From: Streptomyces umbrinus
GTDB taxonomy: Bacteria > Actinomycetota > Actinomycetes > Streptomycetales > Streptomycetaceae
Assembly: GCF_030817415.1 (NCBI RefSeq)
Contig: NZ_JAUSZI010000002.1
Coordinates: forward strand, 8,370,001 to 8,434,000
DNA length: 64,000 nucleotides
Direction: 5' to 3'
The position numbers and the translations under genes were made by a program. The notes under the pieces are model-generated. The model had not been told where the DNA came from and searched no databases. It worked only from the letters and a program-made list of their open reading frames with translations. Below are positions 1-7,339 of this stretch, piece after piece (within the stretch, counting starts at the first letter, position 1; each line of letters begins with the position of its first letter).

Positions 1-122
1 CAGCGGGTGATCGTGATCTGGGCGGGGGACAGGCCGTGGTTCAGGGCCAGTTTGATCCACAGGAAGCCCGAGCCCCAGAGGAGGGCCAGGGCGGCCATGC
101 GGAGGGTCGATGTGAGCGGCAT
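1..122 (-). CDS. EamA/DMT-family transporter, N-terminal part (runs off window)
   Basis: The minus strand encodes a protein starting at the ATG at 122-120 and leaving the window at base 1, so only about 40 residues are visible. They read MPLTSTLRMAALALLWGSGF and continue with a WIKLALNHGLSP segment. That is the usual first transmembrane helix of EamA (drug/metabolite transporter) proteins, where a W-G-S/T-x-F motif sits in helix 1. The substrate cannot be told. The gene is divergent from the LysR regulator with 72 bp between starts, which suggests that regulator controls it. Family assignment rests on one helix, so confidence is moderate. Confidence 0.7.
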   Translation of the reverse strand, partial: MPLTSTLRMAALALLWGSGFLWIKLALNHGLSPAQITITR

Positions 123-170
123 GCGTCCACGGTGAGGCAGAGGGTGGTGTAAGGACAAGTGAAGGATCTT

Positions 171-198
171 GCATGCACTGTTAAGCTCTGCTGCATGC
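171..198. promoter_or_regulatory. Paired GCATGC boxes in the EamA/LysR divergent promoter
   Basis: Two GCATGC hexamers lie at 171-176 and 193-198, 22 bp apart centre to centre, with the sequence ACTGTTAAGCTCTGCT between them. The second overlaps the LysR start codon at 195. LysR proteins usually bind dyads in a shared divergent promoter and repress themselves, so this is a candidate autoregulatory site. Function is inferred from position and symmetry only. Confidence 0.4.
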
Positions 199-1091
199 TT
201 GATGTGCGACGCATGCAGATGCTGCGGGCCGTGGTGACCAGTGGGTCCGTGACGGCCGCTGCCGCGCGGCTCGGCTATACGCCGTCCGCCGTCAGTCAGC
301 AGATCGCCGTCCTGGAGAAGGAGGCTCGTACGCCTCTGCTCGAACGGGTCGGGCGCGGGGTGCGGCCCACCGCGGCGGGGCTGATGCTCACCGAGTACGC
401 GGACGTCATCGGGCGGCAGGTCGCCGAGGCCGAGACCGCGCTGGTCGACTTGCTGGAGGGGCGTACGGGGCGGCTCGCCGTGCGGTACTTCGCCACGGCG
501 GGGGCCGCGCTCGTGGCTCCGGCCGTGGCGAAGGTGCGGGCCGAACATCCCGGTGTGCAGGTCGAGTTGAAGCTCGTCGACTACGAGGACTCGCTGCCGG
601 ACGTGAAGGAGGGGCGGGCGGATCTGGCGCTCGTGGTCCGGCCCTCGGAGGAAGCAGGGCCCGACGGTGTGCGGCTCGTCCGGCTGCTCGACGATCCCTA
701 CCTCGCCGTGCTGCCCAAGGGGCATCCGCTGGCCGGGCGGCGGACCGTCTCGCTGGCCGACCTCGCCGAGGAGCCGTGGGTGGGGAGCGAGTGGCCCGGG
801 CCGTGTCTTGATGCGCAGCTCCTGGCGTGCGAGGCCGCCGGGTTCCGGCCGAGGTTCGTGGTGGACAGCGGGGATTACGCGACCGCGCAGGGGTTCGTCG
901 CGGCGGGGCTGGGTGTCAGTCTTGTGCCTCGGCTGGGGCTGGGGAGTCGGCATCCCGGTGTGGTGGTGCGGGAGGTTCGGGGGCCGGAGCCTGTGCGGTC
1001 GATTTTTGCCGTGGTGAGGGAGGGGGCGCCGCAGTCGCCGGCTTTGCGGAGTTTCCTGGGGGCGTTGCGGGATGCCGGTGGCGCGACCTGA
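195..1091 (+). CDS. LysR-family transcriptional regulator
   Basis: A 298-residue protein with an N-terminal winged helix (residues about 1-65, MLDVRRMQMLRAVVTSGSVT then a TPSAVSQQIAVLEKE recognition helix). A periplasmic-binding-like effector domain follows (about 90-295). LysR regulators bind dyads near a divergent target and respond to a small co-inducer in the C-terminal domain. The start at 195 gives the canonical MLDVRRMQ N-terminus. A GTG at 159 with AAGGA upstream would add 12 unusual residues and cannot be fully excluded. The likely target is the divergent EamA transporter. The effector is unknown. Confidence 0.9.
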   Translation: MLDVRRMQMLRAVVTSGSVTAAAARLGYTPSAVSQQIAVLEKEARTPLLERVGRGVRPTAAGLMLTEYADVIGRQVAEAETALVDLLEGRTGRLAVRYFATAGAALVAPAVAKVRAEHPGVQVELKLVDYEDSLPDVKEGRADLALVVRPSEEAGPDGVRLVRLLDDPYLAVLPKGHPLAGRRTVSLADLAEEPWVGSEWPGPCLDAQLLACEAAGFRPRFVVDSGDYATAQGFVAAGLGVSLVPRLGLGSRHPGVVVREVRGPEPVRSIFAVVREGAPQSPALRSFLGALRDAGGAT

Positions 1092-1132
1092 AGCAGTTGG
1101 TTGGGCTGTGGCTGCGGGGCGGTGGGGGCTTG

Positions 1133-1164
1133 GCGCGCAGTTCCCCGCGCCCCTTCGGGGGCGC
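1133..1164. repeat. Streptomyces GCGCAGTTCCCCGCGCCCC intergenic repeat, single arm with hairpin
   Basis: One arm of the repeat that recurs in this window (7143, 10580, 18344, 45210, 46861, 54750, 58685) lies between the convergent LysR and PAP2 genes. Bases 1147-1164 (GCGCCCCTTCGGGGGCGC) form a tight hairpin with a TTCG-type loop, which probably ends transcription from one or both sides. Confidence 0.75.
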
Positions 1165-1227
1165 TGCCCAACCGCGGCGGACGCGCCCCGGACCGGCCTG
1201 TGCCGGACCGTTCGGGCCCCGGGGGCC

Positions 1228-2100
1228 CTACGCCTTCGTCGGCAGCAAGCGGCGTTTCGGTGGCGTCTCCGGGACCAGCCGCGGCAGCGCGTACGGCAGC
1301 GATCCGTACCAGAGCCTTGCCACTGTGTAGCCGAAGGCCAGGCAGATCATGCCGCCGACCGCGTCCAGCCAGAAGTGGTTGGCCGTGGCCACGATGACGA
1401 CCAGGGTCAGCGTGGGGTAGAGCAGGCCGAGGACGCGGACCCACGGCACCGAGGCCAGGGCGAAGATCGTGAGGCCGCACCAGAGGGACCAGCCGATGTG
1501 CATGGACGGCATCGCGGCGTACTGGTTCGACATGTTCTTCAGGTCGCCGGAGGCCATGGAGCCCCAGGTCTGGTGGACCACGACCGTGTCGATGAAGTCG
1601 TTGCCGTTCATCAGGCGGGGCGGGGCCAGCGGATACAGGTAGTAGCCGACCAGGGCCACACCGGTGGTGGCGAAGAGGACCATGCGTGTTGCCGCGTAAC
1701 GGCCCGGGTGGCTGCGGTAGAGCCACACCAGGACACCCAGCGTCACCACGAAGTGCAGCGTCGCGTAGTAGTAGTTCATGCCAACGATCAGCCAAGTCAC
1801 CGAGTTCACGCCGTGGTTGACGGCCTCCTCCACGGCGATGCCGAGGTGGTGCTCGACCTTCCAGATCCAGTCGGCGTTCTCCAGCGCCTTCGTCCGCTGC
1901 TCGGGGACCGCGTTGCGGATCAGTGAGTACGTCCAGTAACTCACCGCGATCAGCAGGATCTCGAACCAGAGCCGGGGGCGGCGAGGCGTACGCAAGCGGC
2001 GCAGGAAACCCTGCCCCGCGCGGCTGTTCGCCTCGTCCGCGACGGGCTGGTGTGTGGCCTGCTCCTGGCCTTCCAGTGTCGTCACGGTGCTCTCACCCAT
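1228..2100 (-). CDS. PAP2-superfamily membrane protein (AUR1/inositolphosphotransferase-like)
   Basis: 290 residues with several hydrophobic helices. The acid-phosphatase PAP2_3 signature appears as PSMHIGWSLWC (about residue 197) and ANHFWLDAVGG (about 240), whose His and Asp residues form the phosphoryl-transfer centre in this family. Relatives include inositol phosphorylceramide synthases and membrane lipid phosphatases. In Streptomyces the substrate is usually unknown, possibly a phospholipid or polyprenyl phosphate. The N-terminal 30 residues are polar and cytoplasmic. The start is the ATG at 2100. The gene is convergent with LysR and upstream of malR on the opposite side, with no evident functional link. 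Confidence 0.85.
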   Translation of the reverse strand: MGESTVTTLEGQEQATHQPVADEANSRAGQGFLRRLRTPRRPRLWFEILLIAVSYWTYSLIRNAVPEQRTKALENADWIWKVEHHLGIAVEEAVNHGVNSVTWLIVGMNYYYATLHFVVTLGVLVWLYRSHPGRYAATRMVLFATTGVALVGYYLYPLAPPRLMNGNDFIDTVVVHQTWGSMASGDLKNMSNQYAAMPSMHIGWSLWCGLTIFALASVPWVRVLGLLYPTLTLVVIVATANHFWLDAVGGMICLAFGYTVARLWYGSLPYALPRLVPETPPKRRLLPTKA

Positions 2101-2198
2101 AGAGACAGAGTCTGCCAGATAAGCCCTTCCCCACCGATCATCCCTCGGGTGGGTCCTGCCCGCACGTTCTACACCCGGAGTATGTGGGGCACTACTGC

Positions 2199-3326
2199 TT
2201 ACGTACGATTTCGGTCCCCAGGAGCCGAAGCGGTGGAACCCCGCACCACCAGTTCCGGCATGAACACGAACTCGCTGTGGGGCGCGGGTGTCCCGCCGAT
2301 CTCCTCCAGCAACGTACGTACCGCGGCCTGACCCATGGCCGGGACCGGCTTGCGGACCGTCGTGAGGGGCGGGTCCGTGAACGCGATGAGAGGGGAGTCG
2401 TCGAAACCTACGACGGAGATGTCCTTGGGGACTTCGAGGCCGCGCTGTCGTGCGGCCCGTATCGCACCGAGCGCCATCATGTCGCTCGCGCAGACGATGG
2501 CCGTGCAGCCACGGTCGATGAGCGCCGCGGTGGCCGCCTGGCCACCCTCCAGCGTGTACAGCGAGTGCTGGACCAGTCGCTCCTCGATGTCGGCCGAGGT
2601 GAGGCTCAGCAGGTCCTGCATCGTGCGGACGAAGCCCTCGATCTTCCGCTGGACCGGTACGAACCGCTTCGGGCCCAGAGCGAGACCGATGTTGGTGTGA
2701 CCCAGCGAGACGAGGTGGGTGACCGCGAGCGCCATCGCCGCCCGGTCGTCCGGCGAGATGAAGGGCGCCTGCACCTTTGGCGAGAAACCGTCGACGAGGA
2801 CGAACGGCACACCCTGGCCGCGCAACTGCTCGTAGCGCTGCATGTCCGCGGAGGTGTCCGCGTGCAGTCCGGAGACGAAGATGATGCCGGCGACGCCCCG
2901 GTCGACCAGCATCTCGGTCAGCTCGTCCTCGGTGGAACCGCCCGGAGTCTGGGTCGCGAGGACCGGCGTGTAGCCCTGCCGCGTCAGCGCCTGACCGATG
3001 ACCTGGGCCAGGGCCGGGAATATCGGGTTCTCCAGCTCAGGGGTTATGAGTCCGACGAGCCCCTCGCTGCGCTGTCGTAGGCGGACCGGGCGCTCGTAGC
3101 CCAGTACGTCGAGCGCGGCCAATACGGACTGGCGGGTGGTCGCGGCGACGCCCGGCTTTCCGTTCAGGACGCGGCTGACGGTCGCTTCGCTCACGCCCGC
3201 CTGGGCTGCGATGTCGGCAAGCCGTGTGGTCACAGGACTGGACTGTACCGGCCGGGTCTCGCCCTGCCCACCGAACGAACGACGGGTGCGGGCACTTGAT
3301 CGGCCCGCTCGGGGCTGCTGCGTCAT
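2199..3326 (-). CDS. malR: LacI-family repressor of maltose/starch genes
   Basis: 375 residues: an N-terminal LacI helix-turn-helix (TRLADIAAQAGVSEATVSRV, about residues 34-53, then LNGKPGV hinge region) followed by a periplasmic-binding-type effector domain. LacI proteins bind near-palindromic operators and release on binding sugar. The position divergent from malEFG is the MalR (also called Reg1) arrangement of Streptomyces, which represses maltose uptake and amylase genes. The ATG at 3326 has a GAGGGA ribosome site. An internal GTG at 3233 (VTTRLADI) would give the more compact LacI N-terminus and is an alternative start. The 31-residue basic extension is therefore uncertain. Confidence 0.9.
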   Translation of the reverse strand: MTQQPRAGRSSARTRRSFGGQGETRPVQSSPVTTRLADIAAQAGVSEATVSRVLNGKPGVAATTRQSVLAALDVLGYERPVRLRQRSEGLVGLITPELENPIFPALAQVIGQALTRQGYTPVLATQTPGGSTEDELTEMLVDRGVAGIIFVSGLHADTSADMQRYEQLRGQGVPFVLVDGFSPKVQAPFISPDDRAAMALAVTHLVSLGHTNIGLALGPKRFVPVQRKIEGFVRTMQDLLSLTSADIEERLVQHSLYTLEGGQAATAALIDRGCTAIVCASDMMALGAIRAARQRGLEVPKDISVVGFDDSPLIAFTDPPLTTVRKPVPAMGQAAVRTLLEEIGGTPAPHSEFVFMPELVVRGSTASAPGDRNRT

Positions 3327-3483
3327 CGCGTTCCCTCGTGATTCTGGTCGGCACTTCGGTCGGTACTTCGGTCGGCATTCCGGGCTGTGTCCGTCGCGTA
3401 CACGCCGTGTGCGCCTGCGGGAAGGGGTGGTTCCTGCAAGGCGCCGCCGGGGCGATGATCCCCGTGACCGACGGGTATGGCAA

Positions 3484-3503
3484 GAGCTTGCAGAGTCTTG
3501 CAC
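3484..3503. promoter_or_regulatory. malO: MalR-type operator, distal
   Basis: The sequence AGCTTGCAGAGTCTTGCACA holds two direct CTTGCA half-sites at 3486-3491 and 3497-3502, 11 bp apart (one helical turn). It lies in the malR/malE divergent region. CTTGCA motifs recur before the amylase and pullulanase genes, which supports a shared regulator. Confidence 0.55.
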
Positions 3504-3586
3504 AGTGGTCCCGTTCCCGGTGAATGCCTGTGAAACAAGGCCTCGGGACGGTCGAGAAGAGGTCACGCCCGGGTAACTGTCTGTCG

Positions 3587-3612
3587 TTCTTGCACTTTTT
3601 TGCTGCAAGGTC
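3587..3612. promoter_or_regulatory. malO: MalR-type operator, malE-proximal
   Basis: CTTGCA at 3589-3594 and TGCAAG at 3604-3609 form an inverted pair around a CTTTTTTGC core, about 135 bp before the malE start. The inverted CTTGCA/TGCAAG pair is the same motif that sits fused, as TCTTGCAGCAAGA, ahead of the amylase gene. Confidence 0.6.
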
Positions 3613-3743
3613 TTTCGCGGCGCTTACATCGCTGTTACGTTCACGTCGCCCGGCGGCGGCAACGGTGCGGTCGGAGAGTCGGCGGGGACGGCGGACGGGG
3701 CCGTTCCCTCAAGCACACGGGCTTTCACCCTCAAGGAGAACTC

Positions 3744-5018
3744 ATGCGGCGTGGCATAGCGGCCACCGCACTGGTGGCGTCCCTCGCCCTCGCGGCGACG
3801 GCCTGCGGCGGCGACAGCGACGGCAGTGGCAAGGCGGACGGCCCGGTCACCATCACGTGGTGGGACACGTCCAACGCCACCAACGAGGCACCGGTCTACA
3901 AGGCCCTCGCGAAGGAATTCGAGAAGGCCAACCCGGGCATCAAGGTCAAGTACGTCAACGTGCCGTTCGACCAGGCGCAGAACAAGTTCGACACCGCCGC
4001 CGGTTCCAAGGGCGCCCCGGACATCCTGCGCTCCGAGGTCGGCTGGACCCCCGCGTTCGCCAAGAAGGGCTTCTTCCTGCCGCTCGACGGCACCGAGGCC
4101 CTCGCGGACCAGGGCAAGTTCCAGCCCAGCCTGATCGAGCAGGCCAAGTACGACGGCAAGACGTACGGTGTGCCGCTGGTCACCGACACCCTCGCGCTCG
4201 TCTACAACAAGGCCCTCTTCGAGAAGGCCGGCATCGACGGGGCGCCCGCCACCTGGGCCGACCTCAAGACCGACGCCGGCACCATCAAGAAGAAGACGGG
4301 CGTCGACGGCTACTGGGGCTCCACCCAGGCCTACTACGCGCAGTCGTTCCTCTACGGCGAGGGCACCGACACGGTCGACGCCGACGCCAAGAAGATCACC
4401 GTCGCCTCGCCCGAGGCCAAGAAGGCCTACAAGACCTGGCAGGGCCTCTTCGACGGCAACGGCCTGCACAAGGCCGACACCACCGCGGACGCCTACGCCC
4501 ACATCCAGGACGCGTTCGTCAACGGCAAGGTCGCCGCGATCGTCCAGGGCCCGTGGGAGATCACGAACTTCTACAAGGGCTCCGCCTTCAAGGACAAGGG
4601 CAACCTCGGCATCGCCACGGTCCCGGCCGGCTCCAGCGGCAAGGCGGGCGCCCCGACAGGCGGCCACAACCTCTCGGTGTACGCGGGCTCGGACAAGGCC
4701 CACCAGGAGGCCTCGCTCAAGTTCGTGAAGTTCATGACCTCGGCGAAGTCCCAGGAGACGATCGCCCTCAAGAACTCCACGCTGCCGACCCGCGACGACG
4801 CCTACACCACCGAGGTCAAGGCCGACCCGGGCATCGCCGGCTACCAGGGCGTGCTCTCCGCCGCCCAGCCGCGCCCGGCGCTGCCCGAGTACAGCTCGCT
4901 GTGGGGTCCGCTCGACACCGAACTGCCCAAGATCGCCGGTGGCAAGGAGTCGCTGGACAAGGGCCTGGGCAACGCGGAGACCGCGATCGCCAAGCTGGTG
5001 CCCGACTTCAGCAAGTGA
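3744..5018 (+). CDS. malE: Maltose/maltodextrin ABC transporter substrate-binding lipoprotein
   Basis: 424 residues with a lipoprotein signal peptide (MRRGIAATALVASLALAATAC, lipid-anchored Cys at residue 21) and a family 1 extracellular solute-binding fold. Visible family features include ITWWDTSNATNE near the mature N-terminus and QGPWEITNFYKG in the middle. It captures maltose and maltodextrins outside the membrane and delivers them to MalFG. The ATG at 3744 has an AAGGAGAA site. The longer open frame upstream runs through the operator region and is not credible. It is the first gene of malEFG, divergent from malR, with malF 134 bp downstream. Confidence 0.93.
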   Translation: MRRGIAATALVASLALAATACGGDSDGSGKADGPVTITWWDTSNATNEAPVYKALAKEFEKANPGIKVKYVNVPFDQAQNKFDTAAGSKGAPDILRSEVGWTPAFAKKGFFLPLDGTEALADQGKFQPSLIEQAKYDGKTYGVPLVTDTLALVYNKALFEKAGIDGAPATWADLKTDAGTIKKKTGVDGYWGSTQAYYAQSFLYGEGTDTVDADAKKITVASPEAKKAYKTWQGLFDGNGLHKADTTADAYAHIQDAFVNGKVAAIVQGPWEITNFYKGSAFKDKGNLGIATVPAGSSGKAGAPTGGHNLSVYAGSDKAHQEASLKFVKFMTSAKSQETIALKNSTLPTRDDAYTTEVKADPGIAGYQGVLSAAQPRPALPEYSSLWGPLDTELPKIAGGKESLDKGLGNAETAIAKLVPDFSK

Positions 5019-5152
5019 CCCGTGTGGCCGTCGGATCCGCCGGGCCCCCGCGAGACGGGGGTCAGGGGGGACGGATCCGGCGGCCACCGGCCGTGTCTCC
5101 AGAACGTGCGCCCAACCCCTGATTTGCAGATCTTCACGAAGGTTGTCGAACC

Positions 5153-6157
5153 ATGACAGTCGTCATCGACCGCGCGACCGGCAAGCGCCGCGGTGAGCGG
5201 GCTCCGCGCCCCGGCCCGCTCCAGCGCCTGAAGCACTCGTACCAGCGGTACTGGTACGCGTACGCGATGATCGCCCCGGTCGTCGTCGTGCTCGGTGTGC
5301 TGGTGCTCTATCCGCTGGCGCGGGGCATCTACCTGACGTTCACCGACGCCACGAGCCTCAACTCGGCCCGCACGATCGGCGTCAACCACATCGACGCGAC
5401 GTACCAGTTCATCGGGCTGGACAACTACGCCGACATCCTGTGGGGCCCCACCGCGTACGACCGTTTCTGGTCGCACTTCATCTGGACGATCGTGTGGACG
5501 GCCCTGTGCGTGCTGCTCCACTACGTCATCGGCCTCGGCCTCGCGCTGCTGCTCAACCAGAAGCTGCGCGGCCGGACCTTCTACCGGCTCATCCTGGTCC
5601 TGCCGTGGGCGGTGCCGACCTTCGTCACCGTCTTCGGCTGGCGCTTCATGCTCGCCGACGGCGGCGTCATCAACTCCATGCTCGACGCGGTGCATCTGCC
5701 CTCGCCGCTGTGGCTGGAGGACACCTTCTGGCAGCGGTTCGCCGCGATCATGGTCAACACCTGGTGCGGTGTGCCGTTCATGATGGTCTCGCTGCTCGGC
5801 GGCCTGCAGTCCATCGACGGCGTCCTGTACGAGGCCGCCGAGATGGACGGGGCGGGCGCCTGGCAGCGCTTCCGGCATGTGACCCTGCCGGGGCTGCGGT
5901 CGGTCAGCTCCACCGTCGTACTGCTGGGCATCATCTGGACGTTCAACCAGTTCGCCATCATCTTCCTGCTCTTCGGCGACACCGCGCCGGACGCGCAGAT
6001 CCTCGTGACCTGGGCCTACCAACTGGGCTTCGGCCAGCAGCCGCGCGACTACGCGCAGTCCGCCGCGTACGGCGTGCTGCTGCTCTCCATCCTGATCGTC
6101 TTCACCTCCGTCTACCGCCGCTGGCTGGCCCGCAATGAGCAGCAGCTCGCGATCTGA
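5153..6157 (+). CDS. malF: Maltose/maltodextrin ABC transporter permease
   Basis: 334 residues with about six membrane helices in a binding-protein-dependent permease domain. The EAA loop (YEAAEMDGAGAWQRFRHVTL, about residues 226-245), which docks the ATPase, is intact. The N-terminal 35 residues are basic and cytoplasmic. It forms the channel with MalG. The ATG at 5153 is preceded by GAAGG. The gene ends 13 bp before malG, so the two are cotranscribed. No ATP-binding subunit lies nearby. In streptomycetes the shared ATPase MsiK, encoded elsewhere, is known to serve such importers. Confidence 0.93.
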   Translation: MTVVIDRATGKRRGERAPRPGPLQRLKHSYQRYWYAYAMIAPVVVVLGVLVLYPLARGIYLTFTDATSLNSARTIGVNHIDATYQFIGLDNYADILWGPTAYDRFWSHFIWTIVWTALCVLLHYVIGLGLALLLNQKLRGRTFYRLILVLPWAVPTFVTVFGWRFMLADGGVINSMLDAVHLPSPLWLEDTFWQRFAAIMVNTWCGVPFMMVSLLGGLQSIDGVLYEAAEMDGAGAWQRFRHVTLPGLRSVSSTVVLLGIIWTFNQFAIIFLLFGDTAPDAQILVTWAYQLGFGQQPRDYAQSAAYGVLLLSILIVFTSVYRRWLARNEQQLAI

Positions 6158-6170
6158 GGCAGGAGTCCCC

Positions 6171-7082
6171 ATGAGCACCACCACAGTCACGTCCCCCGCC
6201 CCGGCGGACCGGGACCCCGCGGACACCGCCCCGGCGGGCAAGGGGCCGCGGCGCGGCGAGCGCAGCCTCGCCGGCTCCCTGACCTCGCACGGCATCCTCG
6301 TCGTCGCGAGCCTGATCGCGCTCTTCCCGATCGCCTGGCTCGTCTATCTGTCCCTCGGCCCGGACAAGGACGACTACCTGCACCCCGGGGACATCCTCGG
6401 CAAGATGACGTTCGACAACTACTCGTTCGTGCTGCAGCACACGCCGTTCTTCGACTGGATGTGGAGCACGCTCCTCGTGTCGCTCGGCACGACCGTCATC
6501 GGCGTCCTGGTGGCGGCCACGACGGGTTACGCGGTCTCCCGCATGCGCTTCCCCGGCTACAAGAAGTTCATGTGGGTCCTGCTCGTCACCCAGATGTTCC
6601 CGGTCGCCGTGCTGATGGTCCCGATGTACGAGATCCTTTCGGAACTCCAGCTCATCGACAACTACTTGGGCCTGATCCTCGTCTACTGCTCGACGGCCGT
6701 GCCGTACTGCGCCTGGCTGCTCAAGGGGTACTTCGACACCATCCCCTTCGAGATCGACGAGGCCGGGCGCGTCGACGGGCTCTCGCCCTTCGGCACGTTC
6801 TTCCGGCTGATCCTGCCGCTCGCCAAGCCGGGCCTCGCCGTTGCCGCCTTCTACAGCTTCATCACCGCGTTCGGCGAGGTCGCCTTCGCCTCGACGTTCA
6901 TGCTGTCCGACACGAAGTACACCTTCGCGGTCGGTCTGCAGAGCTTCGTCAGCGAGCACGACGCGCAGCGCAACCTCATGGCGGCCACGGCGGTGTTGGT
7001 GGCGATTCCGGTCTCCGCGTTCTTCTACCTTGTGCAGAAGAACCTGGTGACCGGGCTGACCGCCGGCGGTACGAAGGGGTGA
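6171..7082 (+). CDS. malG: Maltose/maltodextrin ABC transporter permease
   Basis: 303 residues, six predicted membrane helices and the EAA loop (EIDEAGRVDGLSPFGTFFRL, about residues 194-213). It is the second permease half of the importer. I chose the ATG at 6171, which has GGCAGGAG before it. An in-frame ATG at 6135 would overlap the end of malF by 23 bp and add a polar extension. The residues after the start (STTTVTSPAPADRDPADTAP) are a disordered cytoplasmic tail typical of Streptomyces MalG. A 257-bp gap separates it from the glucosidase gene. Confidence 0.93.
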   Translation: MSTTTVTSPAPADRDPADTAPAGKGPRRGERSLAGSLTSHGILVVASLIALFPIAWLVYLSLGPDKDDYLHPGDILGKMTFDNYSFVLQHTPFFDWMWSTLLVSLGTTVIGVLVAATTGYAVSRMRFPGYKKFMWVLLVTQMFPVAVLMVPMYEILSELQLIDNYLGLILVYCSTAVPYCAWLLKGYFDTIPFEIDEAGRVDGLSPFGTFFRLILPLAKPGLAVAAFYSFITAFGEVAFASTFMLSDTKYTFAVGLQSFVSEHDAQRNLMAATAVLVAIPVSAFFYLVQKNLVTGLTAGGTKG

Positions 7083-7142
7083 CGCTCCGCTGGGAGGGCC
7101 GCGATGTGTCCGCCGTCGATCGGCTGCGGCGCCGTCGTAGCT

Positions 7143-7174
7143 GATCGCGCAGTTCCCCGCGCCCCTTCGGGGCG
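7143..7174. repeat. GCGCAGTTCCCCGCGCCCC repeat, single arm, in the malG-glucosidase gap
   Basis: GCGCAGTTCCCCGCGCCCCT at 7147-7166 is followed by a short CGGGGCG complement, a weak hairpin. The rest of the 257-bp gap (7083-7339) shows no operator-like CTTGCA motif and no gene. The glucosidase gene may be read through from malEFG or have its own promoter, which I cannot identify. Confidence 0.6.
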
Positions 7175-7339
7175 TGGGTGGCGGTCGCGGTGTCCTCCCC
7201 CAGCCTCCGGCCGGGGGGACCCCCAGACCCCGCTGACACCGCGGCCGCCTCGTCAGCCGTCCCGGACACGAACCCACATACGAAGAAGCCCGCCCGACAA
7301 CGACTCCATGACCGAACTCCTTTACGCCTCAAGGATGTT

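Noticed and set aside
3600..3743. Extension of malE upstream to 3600
   Set aside because: The frame crosses the operator region and would put 48 residues before a typical lipoprotein signal peptide.
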